64,000 nt of DNA from Owenia fusiformis (Eukaryota; Annelida; Polychaeta; Sabellida; Oweniidae). Under the pieces are notes generated by a model. It was not told the origin of the DNA, made no database searches, and saw only the letters and a program-made list of their open reading frames with translations. Positions 20,759-32,844 of the stretch are shown piece by piece; the stretch's first letter is position 1, and each line of letters starts with the position of its first letter. Both the position numbers and the translations under genes were made by a program. The DNA lies in NCBI GenBank assembly GCA_903813345.2, contig CAIIXF020000010.1, positions 806,001 through 870,000 of the forward strand, read 5' to 3'.

Positions 20759-22420
20759 TTTTATATCAACTTGTACCCGCCTTATACAAATATTTTTGCT
20801 TCTAGTTTAAGATGAACATCTCTTCAACATATTCACCAATTTTCAAGGTGAACATTCTTGTAATAAACGAGAAATTTATGTGCAAAAAATATCACCGCGA
20901 TTTCCATAGGAAATATATCAATCATAACAGACCGAATATTATATTCGGTCTGTTGGATACATACTAAGGGTTACTCTACCGAGCTGTTCTATCAGATCTG
21001 GGAAGTTGGAACGAAAATTCTTGAAGAGGAAAAATCGAGCCCATTCTGAATAAACGCTGTGCTGAGTAGCGTTTATAATACACTATATATTTGAATCAAT
21101 ACATAATTTGTTGTTACCTTATTTTGATCCTAGTCTGTTATTGTAGTAAATCAATGTTCTATCAGACAACAAAACTTTTGAATTTGGATTGCAGCCATTT
21201 TAGGTCTTGTGAGATCTCTTGACTTTCGAAAGTAAAGATTTGCTACAAAATAACTCGCGTAAGCTAAATATGAATAGTCATGTGATCCTTTAGCGGCGAT
21301 GCCCATGCGCCTGTAAAGTACAATGCGCATGTGCATGCATGCGCAAAAAGTTTAAAATGGTGCAAACCAGATCTGGAATTTCTCCACTTTAACTGCAAAT
21401 TACACAACAAGTAGGACTTATTGTCACCACGCGTCATGAAAAGGGCAAGTTACATTCAATTATCTTCTTAAATACCGTTAACTTATTCCAGCGCGCCTGC
21501 TGGAAGTTGGAGTAAACCACTTCACAAGACGGTATATTTAAACGGTGTGTCAGCTGGCTTTTGAGCCAGCTGTGTTCAGTAAGGTTAGGGCCTTAATTTT
21601 TAACTTCAGTTGAGTCTCAATACTCAAATATTTTAGAAGGGTATACTTCCCCATTTCTTGGCGATCTATAAATAGATATGAGGTCATGTCCTTGAGCAGG
21701 GTTTTGGCCCAAAAAAGTAAGAAAGGATTGGTATCGATATGTTGAACTTTTTGAACCCACGTTTCTCCTGAGACTAACATGGTCTCAGGTTTCTCTTAAA
21801 CCAGTCATCAAATAAATTTGTCAAAATATTGTCAATTTAATGGTCATCTTTTGAACGGTAACAATATATTTTGATAAAAATATAAATACTTTTCTCTATA
21901 CTGTTTTAGAAAACACATCAGACTGTTAGGAATGAAATGAAACATCTATCCGAACCTCATTGGAACAAAACGGCATAAATATAACTTGATTAGGTCTCTA
22001 GCTCAATATTGTAATTGTACAAAGGAAAGATTGGTTGATTTTAAAAAAGTATCTTGTTAATGAAACAAAAGGTTTATCTTAATTTTTATCTACTTTTGGG
22101 AGTTTTGTTTTAATTCTTTGAATACTTTTTGTTAAATCAACCCTGAAATTTATATAACTATATAATATTGAGAGGTCTAACAAAATGTTGTTAATGCTAT
22201 TTTGTTCCAACAAGGTTTAGAAAGACATTTTATTTCATTCTCAAGAAAAACAATTGCACTAAAAAACGAAAAATGTTAACAAAAACAGTTATATAAAATA
22301 TAAACAAATTTTCACGTCAATCAGTCATCATTACGTAAAGGACCGTGTTTTTACAAAATGTTTTCAATAATTGGTCTAAGAGAAAAAACATTGTTGAATT
22401 CAGTTCATCGTATCGATACC
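20759..22420. other. Non-coding region with strong palindromes
   Basis: No gene seen. Three perfect palindromes stand out: AACAGACCGAATAT-t-ATATTCGGTCTGTT (20926-20954), CAGCTGGCT-tttg-AGCCAGCTG (21551-21572) and CCTGAGAC-taacatg-GTCTCAGG (21767-21789). The first resembles the 5' ends of the Helitron-like elements just upstream, but no matching 3' end is found. Confidence 0.5.
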
Positions 22421-23067
22421 GCAGCGCTTGCATTAGGTTAGAAAATTTGTGAGTCCCAAGGACGCAATTTTTTTTTAAAAGTGTGTCCTTTGAAAAAAAA
22501 AGTGTGTCCCCTATTTCTAGCCTGTTTTGAGGTATAACTTTATTTTAAAAGCATTTTTTACCAAAATACCTTGAAGTTAATTTTGTCACATGATTGTCTT
22601 TGCTTCAACACAACAATAGGTCAGTGAAACATCTTTCCAATGTTACTTTTATTAACTTACGTATACAATGATAACATATACAATGTTTACGGGGACAAAC
22701 TAATAAAAGCCATGTTTTGATTTCTTGCCGCTAATTTAAAACGGAAGTAAACGTTAAGTTCGGACTGAATAAATGCATGTTCGTTCATTCGACAATGAAT
22801 ACATTTTATTTCATGAATAACAAAGTCGAAAAAATTCGAGAGAATCATGATTATTTGTAAATATTCAACATGTTGAGCCTTATTTACGATTCAAATAAAG
22901 GTGAGAGATCATAATTATTTGTTTTTGTTAGGTATCGTTGTAAACACATTGTAGTATTGACCTAAAAAAAATTTGCGTCCAAAAAATGGAAATATTTTCA
23001 ATTTTTGCGTCCTCCAAATTATTTTTGAGTCCTTAACATGTACGGGACGCCGTTAATGCAAGCCCTG
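22421..23067. mobile_element. hAT-like MITE, about 647 bp
   Basis: Ends are (G)CAGCGCTTGCATTA on the left and TAATGCAAGCCCTG on the right, inverted copies with one mismatch. Subterminal gtgtgtccttt and gcgtcct-type words are also inverted. GATACC flanks both sides (22415-22420 and 23068-23073), a likely 6-bp target duplication. CAG..CTG ends suit hAT-type elements. No transposase inside. Confidence 0.65.
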
Positions 23068-23124
23068 GATACCTATCCTTCAGAAATGCATGTTTTTGTT
23101 AAATAATTTTTGAAGGAATGTCTG

Positions 23125-23514
23125 TTAAAACTCAATGTATTTAGCTAAATAGTTACTATTGTTACTGATGGTAAATCTCATATATATCCTACCTTTAGTG
23201 AAAGAATAGTCATTATTTTTAGTTTTCTTCCATTTCCTATTTTTATCAGTGTTGCGATTTCCAATAAAGCCATTTGCATTTAATTCTGTGCAGTTTGTAT
23301 ACCACATTCCTCCTCCAAACATCTCAGCACAGTTCACATCCACAACAACGTCATTGTTCCTATCATGAGTACTGAAGCGTGCACAAGGGGGATCAAAATG
23401 ACTCAGGCCCAAAGGATCAAAGTCTTCAATGATATTTGCACAAAGTTCAAAGTTGGCTTCATTTTTAATAATACCATCACACATGTATGTATTTATATCA
23501 CAAGTTTGGTACTT
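23125..23514 (-). pseudogene. Fibrinogen-related domain, C-terminal exon, isolated
   Basis: On the minus strand an exon-like frame runs from an AG acceptor at about 23515 to a stop at 23125. Residues corresponding to 23173-23382 read ARFSTHDRNND..NCAEMFGGGMWYTNC..LNANG, then DYSFTKGRIYMRF. This matches the end of the fibrinogen C-terminal domain: the FST-x-DRDND calcium region, a two-cysteine NCA..GGG-WY-x-x-C block and the final YS-x-K-x-x-x-x-x-RP strand. The domain's first two thirds are not found nearby, the usual DG-W after DND is replaced by DVVVDV, and a duplicated fragment of the exon start lies 92 bases upstream. I call it a partial gene or pseudogene of the ficolin/FREP/tenascin-type lectin class. 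A real last exon of a gene whose other exons are remote is possible. Confidence 0.55.
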
Positions 23515-23665
23515 CTTCATGTAATTCCACAAGAAAACAAGTATATACTATTACCTCCTTTATCGATAAACCTAAAACATTTCTGTATATCACAAGTTTG
23601 GTAGTTCTGCATGAAATGCCACAATTAAACAAGTTTACTATTTCCTCCTTGATTGATAAACTTAC
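23494..23665. repeat. 92-bp duplication at the fibrinogen-like exon start
   Basis: TATATCACAAGTTTGGTA occurs at 23494 and 23586, with similar sequence after each copy (cacaa, then actattacctcctt or actatttcctcctt). The second copy repeats the acceptor side of the exon. Confidence 0.75.
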
Positions 23666-23850
23666 ATGATTTAACATATCAGCATTTCTGTGTTTGTTCT
23701 AATTGATTATGTTGATGTGAATAGATGTCACTGTCTGTTAATTACTACATAGATTGATCAGGCAACTTCCACCAACAATATTACAATTTTATTGTTTTAG
23801 TTCTTTCACTTATCTATTTATCATATTTGCTCCTGTGATGTACTAGTTAT

Positions 23851-24660
23851 TATGTCACCACCAAAAGTTGTGACATATTGTAACTGTCTCTGTTTATTCG
23901 TGACGGTGGTTGGTGGTTGGTGGTAACAAATCCTAAAAACTTCCAATAACTTAACAAATAGTGTTTAAACTGATTTCAAATTTTTTTCAAAATCAGCATG
24001 ATCAGAAGTTCAAATCTGATTTGACATTTGGCCTTCAATAACCTTCTCAAGGTTAAAAAAAATGTCAAAAATGTATTTTTTTTCAAATTGACCAAATTGT
24101 TTTTTCAAAATCAACTACAAGTTCTCAGAAATTCAAATTTGACTTTAGATTTGGGATTTGACCTTCAATGACCCTCTCAAGGTCAAAAAAAGTATTTATC
24201 AACTTGTTTCAAATTGATTGATCAATTGATCAAAGGACGATTCTCGGTTTGGAGAATAGTCTCCTGGGCTAATAATTTTTTTCATGAAAAATATAGAAAT
24301 ATTACCCAAATTAAACTTAGAATATTCAAAAGAGAACATTTAAATATACAAGATGTAAAAATAACAAATTGGTCTGAAGCAGGGATAATGGTCAATTAGA
24401 CCGATTCAATAAAATACAAGTCTCGATTTGGGGAAAGAAGTTCAATAGTGTACTGCGCTAATATTTTTTTGCGAAAAATCTATAAATATTACCCAAATTA
24501 AATTATGACTATCCAAAAGAAGACATTCAAATCTATATTATGTAAAAAAATCAAATTTGTCCGAAGCAGGGATAATGCTCATTTAGATTGATGAACTTCA
24601 TTCTCCAAACCGAGAATCGTCCTTTCTCAGAAATTCAAATCTGACTTAAATTGAAATCAT
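23851..24660 (+). mobile_element. Degenerate Helitron-like relic interrupted by a MITE
   Basis: It starts with a palindrome TATGTCAC-caccaaaagtt-GTGACATA (23851-23877). It continues with sequence related to the 447-bp unit of the outer element (accttcaatgacc, ctcaaggtcaaaaaa, caactacaagttctcaga). The MITE at 24232-24625 interrupts it. No 3' hairpin with CTAG is found, so it is truncated. Confidence 0.4.
24232..24625. mobile_element. MITE with perfect 26-bp terminal inverted repeats
   Basis: 394 bp. The left end AAAGGACGATTCTCGGTTTG is matched exactly in inverted form at 24600-24625 over 26 bases. The interior is two diverged copies of a unit about 187 bases long (attacccaaattaaa at 24301 and again 187 bases later; gaagcagggataatg also twice). 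No clear target duplication is seen. No coding potential. Confidence 0.8.
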
Positions 24661-26550
24661 GATATTGTGAGCAACTTGGACTGACATTTTGCCATGTTAA
24701 TGCCATGTTTCTTACTACAGGTAAAATCAAAAGGTTCCAAAATATTTAAATTTTTAATGCCAATTTAAATTTGAAAAACTTAAATCTATTAAAATGTATA
24801 GCTCTGTAGTATCGCTGTCTTGAACCTTGTAATTATTAATGAAATATGCAATAAAAGTAACTAAAAAATTGCATTTTTATGATGAAAACTGCATATGAAC
24901 TTAAGTATTAGGTTCTCGGAAGACAATAAGTGCCAACAGGCTTAATTTAAGATTTCCTACATAAAGGACCAGGTTTAGTATGGAAAGTGATTTTAGACGG
25001 TCATATCTTTTACCATGAGTACTTTCTCAATTTAAATATGAGATTTCTCATTAGCACAATATGTTATCTTTGAAGTAAATTATCAAGAATAATAAAAAAT
25101 ATCAATCGAACAATTTGAAAAATTATGAATAGGGACCCATTTACCTATTTATTAAAAATCTTTTTCTGTTTTTTTTTGCATGAGAAGATTATTCAACAAG
25201 GGGTTTAAAACGTCTTCAAAAGTAGAATGGTATTGAAAGTCTAGTTTTGAAGATCAATTTTCAATGATCAAAATTATGCTGAAAACAATGGATAGCACAA
25301 GTTTTCCTTATGGGTAAATAACATGGGATATGTGGTTTTTAACTTTATTGCTTTTCAGTACCCAATTCCTTTTCAGTTGTTAATGTGGTATAAAAGAACT
25401 TTCATGATATTAAATTGAGAAAAATAATATCCTCTTTTTAGAAAATAAGCCTAACATTTTTTGAAAAGTAACAATGTATCTCATATGGCAAACCATCCAG
25501 ATGAAAATAAAATTGCTGTATTTATAGCTAGAAAATACTCATGGTAAAATCACATACCATACTATACTTGGTCCTTTGACCATATTCAAACTGATGTACA
25601 TGTATGTTAATCAATTTTTGCCAATTAATGCATGAACTTGAATGAATTTGCATACAAATTGTTAGTAGTTCCATTCTTGATATCATAATTCACTCGAATT
25701 TACTTATTAACAACTCTGACTTGAGTATATTTATATTGGATTCCATTTCTAAGTGAATTTAGTAACCCAAGTGGCCTAATTCTTGGACAAATTGGAAATT
25801 TTTCCTTAATTTACAGGCACCATAAAATTGATTTTGCAAATTATATAGAATAATCATCATATTTATGATTGTCAAACAATGGTTTGGGATATCTTATATC
25901 GCAAGTATCTCAGCGCGAATTAATGGAATTTAATTCAAATGAATTCTAGCTGTTAATTTCTATATATTCAATATGTACAGTAGAATTAAATAAGCCCTTG
26001 GCAGATGTTCATATATAGAGTTTTTTAATATTGAAGTTTACGTCAGTTTTTATTAATGGGACATTGAGAAAGAAAGCATTCGCATGAGAGGTGTTCGAAT
26101 GTACAAGTTTATATGTACGTTTTGTTTTAAATTTTTTGTTTAGTGGGGGAGGTCTGCATAAATCCTTTATATGTTTATAAGATGCTCAGGAGCCAGCATA
26201 TATCTTTGTCAACACAAGATGATTTATGTTTCCCACATTATACTAAAAATGTGCAGAATTTTGACCATACACAAATTATTCACAGAATTCTGTGTTAAAA
26301 AGATAACCCGGCCAGAAGGCCACCTATTTAAGCAAAACAGAACTAAGTTTTAGTTTCTCTTTAATAGGCAACTGACTGTGTTTATTTACAGTTTAGTTTA
26401 AAAGGTGTTAAATTAGTGTAAAAAGTGTTAAATTAGTGTAAAAATTGTAAGATTAGTGTAAAAAGAACAAAGGTTTTGGTACCAGTATAAACAAAATATA
26501 GTATACAGCATGTTTATGATTCAATAAATGCTATATAGCTGGCAACTAGT
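24626..26550. other. AT-rich non-coding region
   Basis: Nothing recognised except a short tandem of gtgttaaattagtgtaaaa at about 26396-26466 (period about 21, three to four copies). Confidence 0.4.
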
Positions 26551-26733
26551 CTATTGATTAAAACACTTGTAGAAGTCAATGCTGGCGGTATAGTGAATCT
26601 TGTGGTGGCGTACAATGTAAGTTGGCAAGCAACCATGGGCTGTATTGATTAAATCAACCTGAACGTAGAGCTCTTCAGAATTCATATACCTGATCAATTC
26701 TGACAAAGCCTGGATGCTGCTGGCATATGACAC
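26551..26733 (-). other. Possible unrecognised exon
   Basis: A 60-codon minus-strand frame ending in TAG has a balanced, protein-like composition (SYASSIQALSELIRYMNSEE, then GCLPTYIVRHHKIHYTASID). It is preceded on that strand by a plausible acceptor (tactaacag) about 6 bases upstream. I recognise no family. It could be a last exon, part of an old element or chance. Confidence 0.2.
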
Positions 26734-27872
26734 TATGCTGTTAGTAATTCTTGAGAATTAGTGAGCGCAGGACATAGAAATAATATAGGATATATCAACA
26801 GGATTGCGTTATAAGGCGATTGGAAGATGATATAATACTGTCTTATTAGACAATAGTTATTTTACAGCTATGTCAGGAATACATCAAGTTTATAATTTTC
26901 TGATCTAGGTGTACTTTTCAATACTATACTTCAAAAATGGTGAGTTTTGGAACTTTTATTTGTTGGATAGACTATTCTATTCTTTTATCTCATTTGTGAT
27001 TGTAAAATACTTATCAGGTATGTGAAATCATCATATGATTTAGGGTAAATTTCGTTTGAAGAATCAGGAACTTTAATATTGGTTTATATTTGTTGTATGA
27101 AGTAGCTAGTATGGAGAAAAGAAATATTCGAAAACAAACAAATACAAACTTGAACTTTATTTATTTTTTCTCATAACTTCATATCTTTCTTTCCAAGTTT
27201 CTTGGATTTTCTAGCTACAAGCTGAATGGCGGGAATTAACGTATACATGTGCAAGTAGGAATTCCATTATATTGGTGTTGTTTATATACAAACATAACGA
27301 TAAGTACTTTTTGCTGAAGGTGGTAAACATGCTCAACATTTCCCTAAGCATATATCAAATTTTAGAAAGATATGAAAATGAGGCAACTTTATTTTGAAAT
27401 AGAATTGATAAATGTTTAATTTAATTTTGGAGAGTGGCCAGTGTGTAAAATGATTTTGATTATATTGAAAATGACCAGATCTCTTAGTTGGGAAAATGTT
27501 TATTAAATATGTACCCATTCTCATTATCATGCAATTGTCCAATGATAAGGGTGTTATAACTGATGAAATATAGTTTCATGGAATTGCATTTTTCTTAATA
27601 GAATGTATGGAAAAACAATATTAAATGTTGTCAACAAGAACCAGTAACAAATTGCTTCATTTATACCTTATTTATTAAAGTATTATTAACAAAGATCTAT
27701 TTATTTTTATTTTCTTTATTTATTAAGACTCTACACTATTTATATCAATGGCACTCTTGCTGGGTGCGTCTACAGTCTGTGGATTTCTATGTTTAACATG
27801 TTATAAAGGCAATCCAGTATGACTAAAATCATGTTTATAACATTCATTGTGGATTATTAAAATCTGATAAAA

Positions 27873-28117
27873 TCAGAAAATGTTCTTCAGAAGTAATTTG
27901 CTTAACCTATCAACTATGACACTAATATAATGTCCACCTAGATTACTAGGCACATCGCCTATTATCCATTTCACTTTATCGCTTGTTTCTGAATTAAGAT
28001 ATACTTCTAGAATTTGACGAGGGACTTGATTTTTCATTGCCAAATTAAAGCTGTTTCATACTTGGGGCATTCAAGCACTCTGTGCTCTAAAGTTTCAGTT
28101 TTATCTGGACACCTAAT
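27873..28117 (-). mobile_element. Non-LTR (LINE) retrotransposon, C-terminal remnant
   Basis: On the minus strand IRCPDKTETLEHRVLECPKYETAL has the C..ET..H..CP pattern found after the reverse transcriptase of several LINE clades. The first cysteine partner is missing. A TGA follows IWQ, and one frame over the reading continues QVPRQILEVYLNSETSDKVK to a TGA at 27873-27875. It is therefore a frameshifted, 5'-truncated relic. The clade is not determined. Confidence 0.4.
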
Positions 28118-28589
28118 TATAATAAGCTGAATAAATATAAATATAGTCATTGAATTGAAAATTGTTTTTCAAATGATTCCTTTTTGTGATTTAAATATAA
28201 AAGATTAAGAGCATGTATAAATGCATGATATCCTCATGAAAATATCAAAATTTTGGCAATATGTGATAGCTATGTGTTTATTTAAACAGAAGCATATATT
28301 ATACTGTTCTTCAATAGAATATTACATGGAGAACAGACAAAAAAGATCATACTTGATAGATATAAATTATAATTTTCTCTCTGAAATATAATTTGCTGTT
28401 TCTCTTATCATGTTTACTGGACAGTTGTGGTGTCATAATGCGACGTAACCATATTTTGTGTAGGCAGAATATAATTATCCATAAAAGTTTATCCCATGGT
28501 TCTAATAATATTTGACCTATCGTAGAAAAGCACCATTCATTCACTCCAGCCGAAAAGCTTAGGCTCATGAAACTTATTGTCTTTTCATA

Positions 28590-28780
28590 CTCATTGTGCT
28601 AATTCTATCATACTTATGGAGCTAATTCTAACATAATTGTACTTATGTAGCTATTTCTATCATATTTATGTAGCTAATTCTAACATGCTTATGTAGCTAA
28701 TACTAAAATACTTATGTAGCTAACTAACATACTAAAATAGCTAATTCTATCACAGTACACCCATGTAGCTAAGTCTATCA
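28590..28780. repeat. Short tandem array, period about 31
   Basis: Six or so diverged copies of actTATGTAGCTAATTCTAaca. No coding potential. Confidence 0.8.
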
Positions 28781-30807
28781 CATACATTTCTTAACTTCAT
28801 CTTCAACAAGATTTTGTAATGTGTTGTTCAAAATAGAAATTGTTAATGATCCTCAGTAAACTGAGCTGTCACTAAAAGATAAAACAGGCAGAAATTAATG
28901 AAAAGGGATTCAGCGATGTAAATCATAAATATGTTGGTTTGTAACAAATATTGCACTTTGTTCCATTAGGAAATCACTTAAGATATATTTTACAGGCATT
29001 ATTATGACAAAAAGCTTATTAGTTAGCATATTATCTTTTTTGTACTGTATTTCAAAAAATGGCAATAAAAGGATGTTTACAAATCTAATGAAATATTCAG
29101 AAATCAGAATTATTTATACGTTCAAAAAAGTTATCATGAAGAGATATTTGATGTGAAAAACTTATTGCAAACATATTTGTCTAATTATTTATTTTAATTA
29201 TGATAAAATTAATTGACATCAAAAGAAAAATTATGACTCTGATATATTTAGACCCTTGTGCCTCTTACATTAATTTATTGCGCCAAAATCATTTAGTTAT
29301 GCACCAAAATTAGTAAGTGGTGTGCACCAAAATCAATTCCCAATGCCATGTGCTGGAATTAATAACTAATGCACCAAAATCAATTATAGTAATGCTTACT
29401 CTAAGCGTGGTCCAAGAAATAATGGTAATTGTATTTCCCTGATCTAGATTCATGATTATATGCTCTTTTGTTGGCTTTAATCCTTGCATAATCGGGAAGA
29501 TTTAATACGATAAGTCCATCAACGGCACATGGGAAATTCACACAAAACAGCTTTGTAACGATTGGACGTGTCAGTAGATTGTAAATAATTATTATTAATA
29601 TATTTGTGATTTACCTTAGATGACCATTGGATGGGTGAAGGTAATGTTATAACAAGGTCCATCATAGAAAACATTAAGCGCAAATTGTCTTACCATGATA
29701 CACCTCATCTAACTCAGGTGTGAAAACATAAAATTAATGGTTTTAATTGAAAAATTGCATATTGTCATTATCTTGTGCTTTATTGTCATTATCGTGTGCT
29801 ACTGGGCAGCTGGTATGTGGACACGAATCAAATAAAGCTTGTCCTCAAAATTCCAAGAAAACTGCTCAACCGTTTTTACAGATGCAAGAGCAGATCTAAT
29901 AGGTTTGGAGTAGAATTTCTCAGATTATTTAAGCATACGTGGGTCTTGTCCTCAAAATTCCAAGAAAATTGCTTGACTGTTTGACTGGATCGTGGGACTG
30001 GATTTTCTGAAAATGCGTGATTATGGATAGTAAATTTGGTATTTGGTGTTATCGTCTTTTTTGAATGATTTATCTCAGAGTAATTGGTGGGCTTTTTGAC
30101 ATTGTTTTGTGTGGATTATCTTAGTGATTTTTATGTTTGAGTTGATTACTATTTTATAGATTGGCTTTATTTGTTTATATTTTTTGTTGGTGTTGTTTTT
30201 TGATTTTTAATGTTTTTTATTTGATGAGGAAATAATCAAATTACACCTGAATATCAGACATCAATTGATAAAAAATGAGATGTGATGTAACTCAGTACAG
30301 AGTTGTTAGTTAGAATATTTGATTTATGTGCAGGATTTATTCTTATTACTAATTGCAGTTCATTTCATTACATTATTTTGAGTCAGAAAGGAAGACTACA
30401 ACTTTGAAAGATGAATTTATCCTCAGAATCACCATTCAAGCACGGAAGGATTGTGTTAGAAAAATACTGTATTATATAGGACTCCTGTATGTCTGAAAGC
30501 CATGCTTTTGTTGATGGAATTGTTTTATTGCCTTATGAAAGTAAAATGTGGATTGTGAATCACAGTGAAATCAAAAACAACAATTAAAGTTATTATTCTA
30601 AATGATATTTAATGTTATTTTAGTATGAACTTTTATGTGATTTGCCATAATTTCCCAGACATACTTCTTTCTTTGAATATTGCAAGGTTCCATAAATATT
30701 ATTTCAGTATATTTGAAAGGAAATACTAGAAATGATAAAAATCTGTAGGAGTTGTTCAGTATCAATATGAGGGAAGAAATATTGATTTTAAACCAAGCAA
30801 TATTTAT
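28781..30807. other. AT-rich non-coding region
   Basis: Contains a 'tgcaccaaaatca' word repeated four times near 29280-29385, and a duplicated sentence (tgtcctcaaaattccaagaa) near 29840 and 29948, about 107 bases apart. No gene recognised. Confidence 0.4.
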
Positions 30808-30904
30808 GATATTGACATAGAGAAATATGATATTGACAGAAGAAAATATGATATTGACAGAAGAAAATATGATATTGACAGAAGAAAATATGTTATCGAC
30901 AGGT
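30808..30904. repeat. 21-bp minisatellite
   Basis: About four copies of gaaaatatgatattgacaga. The reverse strand reads as a repeated peptide, which I take as incidental. Confidence 0.9.
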
Positions 30905-31914
30905 TGCTTTAGTTTGAGTACCAATTTGATATTTTTTTAGATCGATCAATAACTGAATATTAAGTGAGATTAAAAAGTAAATCAACATTGGTAATCTTTT
31001 CATTGTTTGTAATATAACTTAATTTTACAAATTCTTAAAAAAAGAAATACCGAAACATCAAAATGATTTTGCAATGACAACTTTGAATTCTGTTTTGTTT
31101 CACTAGATGCACGCTCTTATATTATGAGACTATTGTTGATATCAGCTCATCTGATCGGAACAAGCACGATGGCTATCAAGTTATTATTGCCCCTAGTCTC
31201 AATAAACTACATAAGGCATTGTATTTCATTGTCTCTGCCATAAGATATTAACATAGACACAGGTGATATAATGAGCTTCACAAGTTTTTTGACCCTTGTA
31301 ATTCTATAAAATATAAGTTAAGATAACATATTTCAAATCTGGGGTCTCTAGGATCATGAAATCTAACCTATAATAATAGTGTGGCATCTCCTGGCTGAGA
31401 AGAAGTGAGATGTCATGGTTTATAAGGATGTCATGGTTTATCATGATGTCATGATTTATCATGACTTATCATGAACTTTTACCTAATTACTTCCTAACTG
31501 AATGGTTGCATTAACAAGGTTCTCCAACACTCTTTATATAAATATGTTAAAAGGAAATGATGCCCTGACCATTGCCTATTGGATCTATAGATTAATTAGC
31601 CATTTAATGACTTTATTGTGTTTTCACATAGCACTGATGATTATTGACCACAATTTGTTTGCATTTGCAGGTTATTTGGAGCAGAGGATACAAGGATCAA
31701 TGAGACCAATACTTCGGGCATTTATTCACCAGATGATAAGCTATTAATGATACACATGTATACTGGTTGACAAGTGAATTCGATGCGGCAAGAGTGTCTC
31801 GAAAATCATGCACTAGGGAGGAATTTCCAGTTTGTAATCATGGATCTAAAAAACGCTGATTTGACGTCACCTGGTCTATAGAGTCATCGAGTTGTTGTCT
31901 CCAACAAACATTAA

Positions 31915-32844
31915 ATGTCAGATAAAATGGGTAGTCAAACTTGGACTCGTTGGGACTTGTTACGGTTTGGCGTGGATGAGCCAGATTGTACAAAAGGAAA
32001 GGGAATGAACACGCAGCGGTATATACAAATTAATAGGTCAGTTCGAAAACGTTCATATGTGCCCCGGATAATGATTCTCATTGGAGTTATCGTAATGTGT
32101 TTTCTATGCATATTTTACCAAACTAATACCCAAGATGCAGATATACCTAACCATAATGGAGGCGGAACATTTCGTATTGAAAATGGAGTAAATCTTCGTA
32201 AACTTTTGAACACGACAGAATCTAATTCTGGAGGGGGCCTATATCCCCCAAGAGCATTTACAATGGAGCAACTTAGATCAGGTGCAGTTGTGCTACACGC
32301 CATAGGAATGCTTTACATGTTTGTCGCCTTAGCCATTGTTTGTGATGAATTCTTTGTACCTGCCTTGGGAGTCATAACCCAGAGGCTTGACATATCAGAG
32401 GATGTCGCTGGCGCCACCTTTATGGCTGCTGGTGGAAGTGCTCCGGAATTATTCACTTCTTTAATAGGGGTTTTTCTCGCCGAAAGCATGGTAGGAATCG
32501 GGACAATCGTAGGTTCTGCAGTATTCAATATTCTTTTTGTCATAGGCATGTGTGCAATCTTCAGTAAGGAGGCTTTAAAATTAACTTGGTGGCCGTTGTT
32601 CCGTGACGTCACCTTCTATAGTATCAGTCTTGCAATGTTGATTGGATTCTTCACAGACAGTATGGTATATTGGTACGAAGCCTTATGTCTCTTCATATGG
32701 TATTTCGTCTATGTCATTTTCATGAAGTACAACGAAAAAATTGAAGCCAAAGTTAAATCGTTGCTCAGAAGGAAAAAAGTTCACGAGGTTCACGTTAGTA
32801 CAGATGACCTGCTAAAGAATGAAGAACAACCAATTCCATCTGGG
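31915..32844 (+). CDS. NCKX exon 1: N-terminus and alpha-1 repeat
   Basis: 310 residues, ending before donor GTAAGT. Hydrophobic residues 51-68 ([18 protein letters not shown]) may be a signal anchor or cleaved signal. N99 (NTT) is a glycosylation sequon in the extracellular loop. Alpha-1 spans about 139-206: [24 protein letters not shown] (E178 is the expected Ca2+ ligand), [11 protein letters not shown]. Further membrane helices lie at about 230-247 and 252-270. Residues 271-310 are a basic then acidic loop start ([13 protein letters not shown]). One large exon for this whole part is known from other SLC24 genes. Confidence 0.93.
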
